Assembly: GCA_003164335.1 (NCBI GenBank)
Contig: PLTF01000011.1
Span: 7,021-47,272 of the forward strand
Direction: 5' to 3'
Length of the DNA: 40,252 nt
From: Fibrobacterota bacterium
GTDB lineage: Bacteria; Fibrobacterota; Chitinivibrionia; Chitinivibrionales; Chitinispirillaceae
Below are positions 17,377 through 25,647 of this stretch, piece after piece. The notes below the pieces were generated by a model. It was given only the letters and a program-made list of their open reading frames with translations. It had not been told where the DNA came from and did no database searches. Numbering within the stretch: the first letter of the stretch is position 1; every line of letters starts with the position of its first letter. The translations under genes and the position numbers were made by a program.

Positions 17377-18609
17377 TCAATACCCTCCGCATTCAAAACC
17401 ATAATATTTTTTCCACCATGTTTTTATCAGGCGGCTGGCGAAGTCAAACCGCTCGTTCTTGACTTCTTCAATATAAAAATCGCTTTGAAGATGCAGGAGA
17501 AGCCGCTGGAATGCCCGGTTCAGCGCATCGATTTTTTTGGGATTTGGCCGTTGGTCATCAAGTTTTTTATAATGGTTAAAAAGTGTCCGGCGGGATATTC
17601 CATTTTTGCTTAACGATAAATTATTCAATAGCAGGCATGCAGTTTCCCTGTCTTCGAGGGAATAATGGATATCGAGGCGGGTTCGGTAATGCTGAAGTTT
17701 ATCCCGTGCCATTTCCCCGAGAAGCGTTTTATTAAATATCTGGTTCACCGTCTCGGCGGTAAGGGTCTGTGAAGGATTTCGTTTCCAGGTCCGGTGCAAC
17801 TCCTGCGTAAACATTTGCAGAAAATAGGGGATAGGAGAGCCGAGAAGTTCAAATATTTGTGGAATCACCGTATCATCGTAGCCTACACCCTCTTTTTGCA
17901 GCATTTGGGATGCGAAGGTTTGCACCTCTTCATAGGTAAATGGCTTCAAGACCTCGGGCTTCAGGTCATTGATCAATTTTACGCTTCCCTGTTTATCGAG
18001 GGTTGCGACGAGATTTACCGAACCTCCGACTATCCAGCGTATATTCGATTTGATTGATGCTTCCCTCGCCTTCCTGAACCAATGAAGGAACGGAAGATAA
18101 TCCGTCGCCGTGCTCTCAAGCATCCCATTCAGCATGTCGGGCAATTCATCTATAATGAACAGAATCCTATCGGGGGAGGCCTGGATCCGTTGCAATAATT
18201 GGTTTGCCCGCTCCTGCCAATTTTCCTTCAGGTTTTCCTTTTTTCGTAATTGGATTTTAAATTCGTAAGCCTCTACCTTTTCTATGGTTGAAAGCAGGCC
18301 TTTTAAGAAATCCCAGCTTTTTGCCAAGGCCTCTTTAAAAAATGCCGGTTGATGCTCCCGAATTGCTTCAATCAGGGTGATGAGAAAATCGGAAGGCATT
18401 TTAATATCTTCTACATTCAAATGGATCGGTTTCCAGCCATGGATTGGTTTTTCGAGCATCCGATACATCACACTTGTTTTGCCGATCCTTCTTGGCGCGA
18501 TAAGCAGGACATTATGTTTTTCAAGAGATTCCCAGAGATTTTCGATAAATTCCTTCCGAAACCAGAAATCTTCGCCCATTGCTGGGCTACCGACGATGAA
18601 ATCAGCCAT
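17377..18609 (-). CDS. P-loop ATPase of the archaeal-ATPase (ATPase_2)/AAA family
   Basis: This 410-residue protein has Walker A APRRIGKTS (38-46), Walker B ILFIIDELPDM (149-159), a sensor-like GGSVNL, and a C-terminal helical region. The N-terminal GSPAMGEDFWFRKE motif precedes the P-loop, as in proteins described as archaeal ATPase or ATP-binding proteins. These often act as stand-alone signal-transducing NTPases and are common in accessory regions. No nuclease or membrane domain is visible. GGGGAGG lies 5 bases before the ATG. The second ATPase is directly downstream, so the two likely form one operon and may work as a pair. The AT-rich character suggests horizontal acquisition. Confidence 0.85.
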   Translation of the reverse strand: MADFIVGSPAMGEDFWFRKEFIENLWESLEKHNVLLIAPRRIGKTSVMYRMLEKPIHGWKPIHLNVEDIKMPSDFLITLIEAIREHQPAFFKEALAKSWDFLKGLLSTIEKVEAYEFKIQLRKKENLKENWQERANQLLQRIQASPDRILFIIDELPDMLNGMLESTATDYLPFLHWFRKAREASIKSNIRWIVGGSVNLVATLDKQGSVKLINDLKPEVLKPFTYEEVQTFASQMLQKEGVGYDDTVIPQIFELLGSPIPYFLQMFTQELHRTWKRNPSQTLTAETVNQIFNKTLLGEMARDKLQHYRTRLDIHYSLEDRETACLLLNNLSLSKNGISRRTLFNHYKKLDDQRPNPKKIDALNRAFQRLLLHLQSDFYIEEVKNERFDFASRLIKTWWKKYYGFECGGY

Positions 18610-18641
18610 AATGACCTCCCCTTATATTATAAAACATTATA

Positions 18642-18704
18642 GTTGTACAACATATTCGTAATATAATATGCTCAGAATATGAAGTCAACATTTTTGTTGT
18701 ATAC
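18642..18704. promoter_or_regulatory. Palindromic operator-like array over the ATPase promoter
   Basis: GTTGTACAAC (18642-18651) is a perfect 10-bp palindrome. CATATTC (18651-18657) is mirrored by GAATATG (18675-18681) around the -10 box. The symmetry extends outward to GTTG and CAAC (18642-18645 and 18686-18689), so the promoter lies inside a larger imperfect inverted repeat. A further CAACA/TGTTG pair (18686-18690, 18695-18699) and a GTTGTATAC copy (18696-18704) follow. The pattern suggests binding of a dimeric regulator. The remaining bases to 18908 hold nothing else I can identify. Confidence 0.5.
18660..18688 (-). promoter_or_regulatory. Sigma-70 promoter of the ATPase pair
   Basis: On the minus strand TTGACT (18683-18688) and TATATT (18660-18665) are separated by exactly 17 bases, close to the sigma-70 consensus. 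The predicted start lies about 40 bases before the ATPase ATG at 18609. Confidence 0.65.
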
Positions 18705-18908
18705 CTTTATTGTTTTATATCTTCCGGAAAAAGTGGAGGAAGGGAAAATGCCTGCAAAGTCGGGCATTTCGGTCCAACTCCATGAAATACGGTGAAATAA
18801 AAACAGAATGGGCGCTCTTCAGGAACTATTTTATTGATCTTAAGGAGGAATAAATGGGATTATATCGAAACCGGAGCAACGGATTAATGATGTTGGAGCA
18901 CCGGTAAA

Positions 18909-19343
18909 ATGCATTCCATCTTGAAAATCATCCCTCTCATTCTTTATTTCATCGTCGGCCTCATCAGCCTCTCGATGTCGATAAAAACCCTTTTTTCCAA
19001 AAAATTCCTTCCGTTTCATGAAAAAGCTTCCGGAATCCCATGGGAGGAAATCGATCATCGACTTAAGCAAGTAATCCTGGCAATGCTCCGTCTTTCCGGC
19101 CTGGGCTTTTTAATCGTCGCACTTCTGCTCACCGTCATGCCGATTGTCACTTTTTACAATCCGGACAGCTTTTTTACCTATGCGATTCCGCTCCTTGGAC
19201 TCTTTTTCTGCACCGGTCTTTTTGCGATTAATTTTAAATTGTACCGGAACACCGGATCGGAAACCCCGTGGAGGGAATCGCTCTATGCCATGAGCTGTAT
19301 TTTGGCAGGAATTGTTCTATCACTTTACAGCAGCGGGAGATAA
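18909..19343 (+). CDS. Small four-helix membrane protein, unknown
   Basis: This 144-residue product is predicted to cross the membrane about four times (roughly residues 5-27, 58-85, 92-110, 122-140). A short amphipathic loop after the first helix contains HEKASGIPWEEIDHRLKQ. I do not recognise the family. A weak purine tract (TTGGAGCA) precedes the ATG by about 10 bases. It is the only plus-strand gene in the first 23 kb, diverging from the ATPase pair and converging on the PC4-like gene. Hydrophobicity and codon pattern support a real gene. Whether it is linked to the ATPases is unknown. Confidence 0.7.
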   Translation: MHSILKIIPLILYFIVGLISLSMSIKTLFSKKFLPFHEKASGIPWEEIDHRLKQVILAMLRLSGLGFLIVALLLTVMPIVTFYNPDSFFTYAIPLLGLFFCTGLFAINFKLYRNTGSETPWRESLYAMSCILAGIVLSLYSSGR

Positions 19344-19372
19344 TCACCACCCGAACGCAACCGGCGGATAAA

Positions 19373-19410
19373 CAAAAAAGGCGCATCCTGCATATCCGGG
19401 GAGTGCGCCT
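19373..19410 (-). terminator. Intrinsic terminator of the PC4-like gene
   Basis: AGGCGCA (19379-19385) and TGCGCCT (19404-19410) form a stem with extra pairing inward (GGA/TCC). On the minus strand the stem is followed by TTTTTTG. It lies about 30 bases after the stop codon at 19443. Confidence 0.8.
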
Positions 19411-19442
19411 GATGGAATCTTTGGGTTGCTGAGTGAAAAGCT

Positions 19443-19748
19443 TTATTCCGCCTTGACTTCGCCTTCGGTACCGATCCATTTAGTCAGCGCGTCGATGAGC
19501 TTCTGCGCCTGCTCTTTGCTGGAAATGGTGAATTTCGACTGCTGGCGGTATTCATCGTCCATCTTCCGGTAGCGGCGGATGGAAAAACGCTCGGGACCGT
19601 AGTCGTTCTTATTTTTGTCCCACTGGACATATTTGAAGAGCACGGTCGCCCATGCACTTTTCGAAAGGATAACCTTGTCGAGTTCTTTGACGACGAGAAC
19701 GCCGTCTTCTTCGTAATTAATGGTAATGTCTTCCGCTTTTGACGCCAT
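19443..19748 (-). CDS. Small PC4/p15-like putative nucleic-acid-binding protein
   Basis: The 101-residue protein has a charged N-terminus and a core of beta-type segments. ILSKSAWATVLFKYVQWD and the RFSIRRYRKMDDEY region are followed by KFTISSKEQAQKLIDALTKW, which resembles the strand-then-helix end of PC4 single-strand-DNA-binding domains. I recall similar small bacterial proteins described as transcriptional coactivator p15-like, but the match is by pattern only. It lies between the rpoD terminator and its own terminator, so it is probably a separate transcription unit or reached by read-through. The role is unassigned. Confidence 0.6.
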   Translation of the reverse strand: MASKAEDITINYEEDGVLVVKELDKVILSKSAWATVLFKYVQWDKNKNDYGPERFSIRRYRKMDDEYRQQSKFTISSKEQAQKLIDALTKWIGTEGEVKAE

Positions 19749-19779
19749 AATCTACCGCCTTCGTGCACGTTCCGTGGAA

Positions 19780-19833
19780 CAATGAAAAATAGAAGCCCCT
19801 CATCGCGACTGCGGCTCCCCGCAGGGAGGCTTC
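19780..19833 (-). terminator. Probable intrinsic terminator after rpoD
   Basis: On the minus strand GAAGCCTC (19826-19833) pairs with GAGGGGCTTC (19792-19801, one bulge), with a second CTCCC/GGGAG hairpin nested inside. TATTTTTC follows (about 19784-19791). It sits about 55 bases after the rpoD stop. Confidence 0.55.
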
Positions 19834-19886
19834 GCGAACGGCCCGGAGTAAAAATAGCTGCCGAACACGGGCCGTGGAGCAATTAA

Positions 19887-21440
19887 TTATATCGGCTCTT
19901 CCGTGCCGAAGGTTTCCGCCCGTTCTTCTTTCCATGCCTGCAGCTGGCGTGCCCTGCTCGGGTGCTTGAGTTTTCCTATGGCCTTGGTTTCGATCTGGCG
20001 AACGCGTTCCCGGGAAATATTGAAGAATTCGCCGATCTCCTTGAGCGTCTTGATCCTGCCGTCATCGAGGCCGAACCGCATGACCACGATTTCGCGTTCC
20101 TTGGGCGTCAATGAGTCGAGCACCTGCTGGATCTGTTCACGGAGATGGACCAGCGACATGCGCAGCGACGGGTCTTCCGCACTCGTGTCTTCGATGTATT
20201 CCCCGATCGTGGTCCCGCTTTCGCTGGAAATCTCCATGTCCAGCGAGATGGGTTCCATGGAGTATTCGAGCGCCATCTGCACCTTGCCGACGGTGGTCTT
20301 GAGCGCCTCGGCAAGTTCCTCGTGACTGGGCTCATACCCATAGTCGACGACCCATTTCTTGCAGAGGCGTACGGTTTTGTTCACGAGGTCAAGGGTATTG
20401 GCCGGAATGCGGATGGCTTTGGACTTATCGTTGATTGCGCGGGAGATCGCCTGCCTGATCCACCAGGTGGCATAGGTGCTGAACTTGTACCCTTTGCGGT
20501 AGTCGAAATTATCAACCGCCTTGATGAGCCCGCGATTGCCTTCCTGGATGAGGTCGATGATCTCCATGCCGCGCATGATGTACTTCTTGGCAATGCTGAC
20601 GACAAGCCGCACGTTGGCTTCGATGATGGCAAACTTGGCCTGGTTCCGCGTCTCTTCCCAGTGAGTAAACTCGCCGAGCTTTTCCTTTTCATTACCCAGC
20701 AGAAGATGCTGCTTGTAGTGCGAGAGGATCTGATCGAGCTGTTTGGAATTGAGGTTGAGTCGCCGGCACAGCCCGACGATTTCCGCCTCGAGTTCAAGCA
20801 TCTTGTTCTGGGTTTCCAGCGGATCGGCGCCCGGACCCTCGGGACCGGCTTCTTTCTGGAGAGCGGCAATCCCGGTCATTTTCCGTTTGATGAGGGAGAC
20901 GATTTTCAGGAACTCCACCCGCAGGTTCTCGATCTCCTCCTCGCCTGTTACCTTTTCTTCATCCACCTGGAGCACATCGACGCTCTGGAGCTCGTTGAAG
21001 CGGAGTTCTTCACCGATGCGATAGAGGCTTTCGAGCGCCGGCGGCGACCGGAACGCCATATCGAAGAGTTTCCCCTGCGCATACTCCATCTGCATTGAAT
21101 ATTCGAGTTCCTCGCCCCGGGACAGAAGCGGCACCCTGCCGACCGTATTCAGGTAAACCCAGGTGGGATCGGCGTACCGGGGTTGCCGCGGCTGAACGAT
21201 CATCCTCCGCAGGCGGCGCTCATAGACCGGCGAATCCTTCTCTTTGACGAATGAGTTGATCCGGATGTTTTCGAGTTCGAGTATCTTCTGGACCCGGGTG
21301 CGTTCGGCGGAAGTCGCCGCGACCTCTTCGATTTGCGCTTCGGTGACGAATCCCTGTAGTGCCGCGAGTTTGCGAAGTCGCGCCGTCGTGCGGTCTACCA
21401 GCTCGCCGCCTTCCTGATCAAGCATTTTTTTTTGCATCAT
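19887..21440 (-). CDS. rpoD: RNA polymerase primary sigma factor RpoD (sigma-70)
   Basis: The 517-residue protein has region 1.2 (DPTWVYLNTVGRVPLLSRGEE), the non-conserved acidic insert, and region 2 with GMEIIDLIQEGNRGLIKAVDNFD and the -10-recognising YKFSTYATWWIRQAISRAI. Region 3 follows, then region 4 with SLTPKEREIVVMRFGLDDGR and the -35-binding ISRERVRQIETKAIGKLKHP. After region 2.4 it reads NDKSKAIRIPANT, where classical RpoD has ADQARTIRIPVHM, a modest divergence. The start overlaps the dnaG stop (ATGA), giving the common dnaG-rpoD operon without rpsU. The start region has two consecutive ATGs and a run of nine A in codons 3-6. Confidence 0.96.
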   Translation of the reverse strand: MMQKKMLDQEGGELVDRTTARLRKLAALQGFVTEAQIEEVAATSAERTRVQKILELENIRINSFVKEKDSPVYERRLRRMIVQPRQPRYADPTWVYLNTVGRVPLLSRGEELEYSMQMEYAQGKLFDMAFRSPPALESLYRIGEELRFNELQSVDVLQVDEEKVTGEEEIENLRVEFLKIVSLIKRKMTGIAALQKEAGPEGPGADPLETQNKMLELEAEIVGLCRRLNLNSKQLDQILSHYKQHLLLGNEKEKLGEFTHWEETRNQAKFAIIEANVRLVVSIAKKYIMRGMEIIDLIQEGNRGLIKAVDNFDYRKGYKFSTYATWWIRQAISRAINDKSKAIRIPANTLDLVNKTVRLCKKWVVDYGYEPSHEELAEALKTTVGKVQMALEYSMEPISLDMEISSESGTTIGEYIEDTSAEDPSLRMSLVHLREQIQQVLDSLTPKEREIVVMRFGLDDGRIKTLKEIGEFFNISRERVRQIETKAIGKLKHPSRARQLQAWKEERAETFGTEEPI

Positions 21441-23215
21441 TCTCTCTCGTCCAGATCGTGGTGTTGCTTCATGTCGTTTTGTATCTGAAGCATGAGTTCC
21501 GATTTCCGATTGGGATCCTTTTCCGATTTCAGGAGCATCCGATTGGCGCGGCTGCGCAGTTTAAGAAATTTTTTCTGCAGGTAAATGATCTGCTGCACGA
21601 GCTCCGTCTGCTGGTTCTCTGCAAAGGCCGGCATTGCAAGCATGGATGACAGGAGCTGGTGCGTATCCGTATCCTTTGCCTCATCGATGATGCCGTCCAG
21701 GTTACCGTGTGTGTCGTAGTATTCAAGGACCAGTGAATATAAATCGGAGGCTTCCTCGTCCGAAAAAATGTCGGCGGTGACGTACCCGCGGGTTTCGGTG
21801 ATGAGTTCCGGCCGGCTGACGAGCAGGTGCAGGAATTTCCAGCCGAGCGAGTGCATGAAATCGGGCCCGTTCCCTTTTGCCTGCGCACGCTCCCGCACCT
21901 GAGCAGGAAGCCGCATCTCCCGACCGACCACCTTTTCATCGAGCCCGAGCCGGTCGGCGAGTTCCTGGCGGAAACGGCTCCGTGCGACTTCGCCGGGCAT
22001 TGCCTGGTAGAGCGGCAGGAGCTGCACGATCACCGCCTTCTGGCTGCGGGCGGACCGGTGTCCGTTGCGGGCGATGGTGCGGTCAATGATGAAATCGTTC
22101 GCGCTGCGCGCTTCCGCCATCAGGGCGCGGAAGGCATCCGGGCCCTGGGTCTTGACAAAAGAGTCAGGGTCCTCTTCCGGCGGCAGGGTGAGAATCGACA
22201 CATCGAGGTCAAAGGGCGCAAGCGTGAAGACACCGCGGTCGGCGGCATTCTGGCCCGCTTCGTCGCCGTCGAAAACCAGGATGACCCGCGAGGTGAACCG
22301 CAGCAGCAGGTGCGCATGCTCGGGCGTCATCGCGGTGCCGGAGGTCGCCACGGCATTGCGGATCCCTGCCTGGTACAGGGTGAGGAAGTCCATGTACCCC
22401 TCGACGACCAGGGCGCATTTTTCCTCCTTGATGTACTGGCGGGTGCTGTAGAGGCCGTAAAGGAACTCTTTTTTGCGGTAGAGGGCGGTTTCCGGCGAAT
22501 TGAGGTATTTCGGTATGGCGTCGGCTTCGAGCCCCCGGCCGGCAAAGCCGATGACGCGGCCCGAAAGGTCGGTCAGGGAGAAAATGATCCGGTCGCGGAA
22601 ACGGTCGTAGGTGGATCCTTCGGCGTTCTTCACCGCCAGCCCGCACGACACGAGGGCGTCGATGGGTATGCCCTTGCCCGACAGGGCGGTAATGAGTGAC
22701 GACCACCCCTGCGGCGCATAGCCCAGCCTGAAATCCCGCACCGTTTCGGCGGTCAGGCCGCGCGATTTGAAATAGGCGACTGCCTGCGGGTGGGGACGGA
22801 TCATCGAATAGAAGAAGTCTGCGGCTGCCTTGTGAATGTCAATCATGGCGGTCCGGGAAAGCGACGGTCCGGAATCGCCCGCGGGAGCGCCGGCTTCCGG
22901 GGCGCTGTCCATTTGCGGGCGGGAGATGGTCACGCCGGTTTCCTCGGCGAGCATTTTCAGGACATCCGGGAAACTGGCTCCCTCGATCTCCTGGAGAAAG
23001 GAAAAGACGTCGCCGCCCTTGCCGCAGCCGAAGCAGTGGAAGAAGCCGCGGACCGGATTGACGTGGAAAGAGGGCGTCTTTTCTTTATGGAAGGGACAAA
23101 GCCCCTTGAGTGTCTGGCCCGACTGCTTGAGCTTGACATACCGGCCGACGATGGCGGCAATATCGGCGCGGTTCCTGACCTCTTCCTTGGCGGTTTCGTC
23201 GAAAGTTCTCTGCAT
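21437..23215 (-). CDS. dnaG: DNA primase
   Basis: DnaG makes RNA primers for replication at the fork with DnaB helicase. The N-terminal CHC2 zinc domain has Cys40, His43, Cys61 and Cys64 (CPFHKEKTPSF and FHCFGCGKGGD). The TOPRIM domain follows with ALVVEGYMDFLTL and VFDGDEAGQ, whose acidic residues bind metal. The C-terminal helicase-binding region is helical and poorly conserved. The length of 592 residues is normal. A TATAAT-like sequence lies very near the ATG. The gene is divergent from the TMTC-like gene. Confidence 0.97.
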   Translation of the reverse strand: MQRTFDETAKEEVRNRADIAAIVGRYVKLKQSGQTLKGLCPFHKEKTPSFHVNPVRGFFHCFGCGKGGDVFSFLQEIEGASFPDVLKMLAEETGVTISRPQMDSAPEAGAPAGDSGPSLSRTAMIDIHKAAADFFYSMIRPHPQAVAYFKSRGLTAETVRDFRLGYAPQGWSSLITALSGKGIPIDALVSCGLAVKNAEGSTYDRFRDRIIFSLTDLSGRVIGFAGRGLEADAIPKYLNSPETALYRKKEFLYGLYSTRQYIKEEKCALVVEGYMDFLTLYQAGIRNAVATSGTAMTPEHAHLLLRFTSRVILVFDGDEAGQNAADRGVFTLAPFDLDVSILTLPPEEDPDSFVKTQGPDAFRALMAEARSANDFIIDRTIARNGHRSARSQKAVIVQLLPLYQAMPGEVARSRFRQELADRLGLDEKVVGREMRLPAQVRERAQAKGNGPDFMHSLGWKFLHLLVSRPELITETRGYVTADIFSDEEASDLYSLVLEYYDTHGNLDGIIDEAKDTDTHQLLSSMLAMPAFAENQQTELVQQIIYLQKKFLKLRSRANRMLLKSEKDPNRKSELMLQIQNDMKQHHDLDERE

Positions 23216-23222
23216 GATTGCC

Positions 23223-23232
23223 TATATTATAA
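23223..23232 (-). promoter_or_regulatory. Possible -10 box close to the dnaG start
   Basis: The minus strand carries TTATAATATA only 7 bases before the dnaG ATG, leaving almost no leader if it is a -10 box. No good -35 lies 17 bases upstream. The identical ten bases occur 13 bases before the ATPase start at 18609. Confidence 0.35.
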
Positions 23233-23398
23233 GAGACGGGGAAGGGTTTGGCGAGAAAAAAATTTAATTCATTGTATCTCATAGGGGTGATTTTAAAATA
23301 GATAGTGGATTTCGCTCGGGTTGTTTCTCAGGGATTTCAAGAAAAATCATGCCATTCCGGCAGTTATGCCCTGCAGATTTTGTCAGACTGCCGGAGGA

Positions 23399-23422
23399 GG
23401 GGCGGGGAGGTGGGGAGGGGGG
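23399..23422 (+). other. G-quadruplex-forming tract in the dnaG/TMTC intergenic region
   Basis: Four G-runs of at least four, GGGG (23399), GGGG (23404), GGGG (23412) and GGGGGG (23417), are separated by loops of 1, 4 and 1 bases on the plus strand. The pattern fits a stable G-quadruplex. An 8-bp inverted repeat, CCGGCAGT/ACTGCCGG (23357-23364, 23387-23394), lies just before it, and a T-tract (about 23443-23451) lies after it. The 388-base gap from 23216 to 23603 has no gene. Confidence 0.6.
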
Positions 23423-23490
23423 AGTGAGAGGGATTGGGGCTGTTTTTTTTTGTTGAGAGTGCCTTTGGCGGGGGAACCGGGCTTAATTCC

Positions 23491-23533
23491 AAGGCCTCTG
23501 GTGGGGAAACCATGAAATGGTTTCCCCTGGCCT
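23491..23533. repeat. Strong hairpin upstream of the TMTC-like gene
   Basis: GGGGAAACCAT (23503-23513) and ATGGTTTCCCC (23517-23527) form a perfect 11-bp stem with a 3-base loop. An outer AGGCC/GGCCT pair extends it with a bulge. No T-tract follows directly. It may fold in the leader of the plus-strand gene. Confidence 0.6.
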
Positions 23534-23603
23534 GAGAGGAACTCGGGATTCTGAATATTTCAACAGGATATATGGGTGTAGGGATTTATTTTTATGCTTC
23601 TCT

Positions 23604-25646
23604 ATGGCAAAAAAGAAAAAATTCATCCCCAAACCCGCTCCTGCAATGCAACCGCCCGCCCGAAAGCCGCTTCTCTCGTCGCCGCTTTTCGTTGCGGCCA
23701 TCATGGTCATTCTTGCCTTTATTATCTATGGAAGGACCATCGGCTACTCCTTTGCCTGCGACGACCGGGCAGCCATCTTCGAGAACCGCTTCACGGTCCA
23801 GGGGATTGCAGGGATCCCGGGCATCATGTCGCACGATCTCTTTTTCGGCATCTTCGGCCAGCAGGTCGATTGCCTGCAGGGCGGCAGGTACCGGCCGCTG
23901 TCGCTGGTCACTTTCGCCCTGGAAACGCAGATTTTCGGTGTTAAGGCGGGCGTCTATCACGTTACCAATATCCTCCTGTACGCGCTGACCGGGTTCCTGC
24001 TCTTCCTGGTGCTGCGGCGCCTGCTGCGGCGAACGGGAGACCGGGGGCGGAACCTCATCCCGCTTGTCGCATCGCTCCTCTTCATGGCGCATCCCCTGCA
24101 CACCGAAGTTATCGCAAATATCAAGAGCCGCGACGAGGAGCTTGCGCTCCTGTTTTCGCTCGTCAGCTTTATGTTCGGCCTCCGGTATTTTGAACGCGGG
24201 AAAATCCCCGACCTCCTTTGTGCCGGTATTGCCCTGTTTCTCGGACTCATGTCAAAAGAGAGCGCCGTAGTTTTCTGCATCCTCATCCCGCTCTCTGCCT
24301 GGGTATTTCGCCTGGCCGACCGCAAAATGATCATCCGGATGTCCGCAAGTCTCGCGATCGGGACCGCGGCGTACCTCGTCATCCGTCAACTGGTCCTCGG
24401 GACCATCCATGCGCACACGACCGACCTCATCAACGATCCGTTCCTGGAGGCATCGCTCGCGCAGAAATACGCAACGATCTTCTATACCCTTCTGCTCTAT
24501 CTCAAGCTCCTCGTCTTCCCGCACCCGCTGACGTTTGACTACTACCCGTACCATATTCCGCTCCTTTCCTGGGCGGACTGGCGTCCGCTCTGCGGGTTTC
24601 TGGCGAACGGCGCGCTCCTCGGGGCTGCCGCGGCAGGCATTCTCCGCCGGAAAGCGTGGGCTCTCTGCATCTGGGCCTACCTGCTGCCGCTCTTCATTGT
24701 CTCGAATTTACTCGTCCCCATCGGTGTCTTCATGGCCGAGCGGTTCATGTACATCCCCTCGATCGCCTTCTGCCTCTTTGCGGCATACGCGCTCGTCCTG
24801 TGGCTGCCCGCACTCTTCAAGGCGCAGCCCGGAGCAGGGAAAATGGCGGGCGGCGCGGTGTTCGGAATAGCTGTAGTTGCCTTTTCCGCCATGAGCTTCG
24901 ACCGGACGGCGGCCTGGAAGGACGACTTTACCCTTGCGGTAACCGATGTGAAGGTGTCGTCGGAGAGTGTCAAGAGCAATGCCATGGCCGGCGACGAGTA
25001 CCGGCACCGGGCCGATACCATGGCCGACCCGGTAATGAAACGGGACTACCTGGAGCGTGCCGAAAAGCACCTCCGCACCGCGCTTGCGGTCTTTCCGCGC
25101 TACGAGACCGGTGATATCATCCTCGGCCGCGTGCTGCAGTCCGAGGGCATCTACGGGAACTCTCCCCGGGCAAGCGACTCCATCTATCACGCCTCGGCGG
25201 ACGCCTTCCGCGCCATATTCGCCTATTCGCCGCACAGTTCCCAGGCCGAGGCGAATCTCGGCGCGCTCTTCGCCCAGCAGCTCTGGAACCCGGACAGCGC
25301 AATCGTTCACTTGCGGGCGGCGCTTGGCGAGGACGAAAGAATCTCGGATGCGCATTATAATTTAGGGACCGTGTTTCTCATGAACGGCGCCGGGAAGGAC
25401 CCCGTCCTGGCGGACAGCGCGGTTGTCCACCTCAGCCGCGCCTCGCAGCTCGATACGACCAATGCGAATATCCTGAACAATCTCGGCGCGGCGTACCAGT
25501 ATAAAAAAGAGTATGCCGAGGCCATGGCGACCTACCAGCACGCCCACCGGCTCCAGCCGGGACAGCAGAATATCATGGAGAATATCTCAAAGCTCTATGC
25601 CTCAATGGGGCGGCCCCCGAATGGTCAACCGATGAACGGACGGTAA
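23604..25646 (+). CDS. TMTC-like membrane glycosyltransferase with C-terminal TPRs
   Basis: This resembles bacterial relatives of TMTC proteins, GT-C-fold enzymes that transfer sugar from a lipid carrier to protein in the periplasm. The first helix (about residues 28-43) is followed by an acidic pair in ACDDRAA (Asp53-Asp54), the usual catalytic position of GT-C enzymes. Many membrane helices follow to about residue 400, including MAERFMYIPSI. TPR-type repeats occupy the last 200 residues (for example NLGAAYQYKKEYAEAMATYQHA). I chose the ATG at 23604 (680 residues) because the upstream 29 codons are not hydrophobic and look non-coding. No Shine-Dalgarno is visible, so the start is uncertain. 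It is 1 base from the SEC-C gene. The substrate is unknown. Confidence 0.78.
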   Translation: MAKKKKFIPKPAPAMQPPARKPLLSSPLFVAAIMVILAFIIYGRTIGYSFACDDRAAIFENRFTVQGIAGIPGIMSHDLFFGIFGQQVDCLQGGRYRPLSLVTFALETQIFGVKAGVYHVTNILLYALTGFLLFLVLRRLLRRTGDRGRNLIPLVASLLFMAHPLHTEVIANIKSRDEELALLFSLVSFMFGLRYFERGKIPDLLCAGIALFLGLMSKESAVVFCILIPLSAWVFRLADRKMIIRMSASLAIGTAAYLVIRQLVLGTIHAHTTDLINDPFLEASLAQKYATIFYTLLLYLKLLVFPHPLTFDYYPYHIPLLSWADWRPLCGFLANGALLGAAAAGILRRKAWALCIWAYLLPLFIVSNLLVPIGVFMAERFMYIPSIAFCLFAAYALVLWLPALFKAQPGAGKMAGGAVFGIAVVAFSAMSFDRTAAWKDDFTLAVTDVKVSSESVKSNAMAGDEYRHRADTMADPVMKRDYLERAEKHLRTALAVFPRYETGDIILGRVLQSEGIYGNSPRASDSIYHASADAFRAIFAYSPHSSQAEANLGALFAQQLWNPDSAIVHLRAALGEDERISDAHYNLGTVFLMNGAGKDPVLADSAVVHLSRASQLDTTNANILNNLGAAYQYKKEYAEAMATYQHAHRLQPGQQNIMENISKLYASMGRPPNGQPMNGR

Positions 25647-25647
25647 C

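Noticed and set aside
21423-21435. Run of nine A near the rpoD start suggesting programmed frameshifting
   Set aside because: The frame is intact across it and both tandem ATGs give a normal protein; no alternative frame product is plausible.
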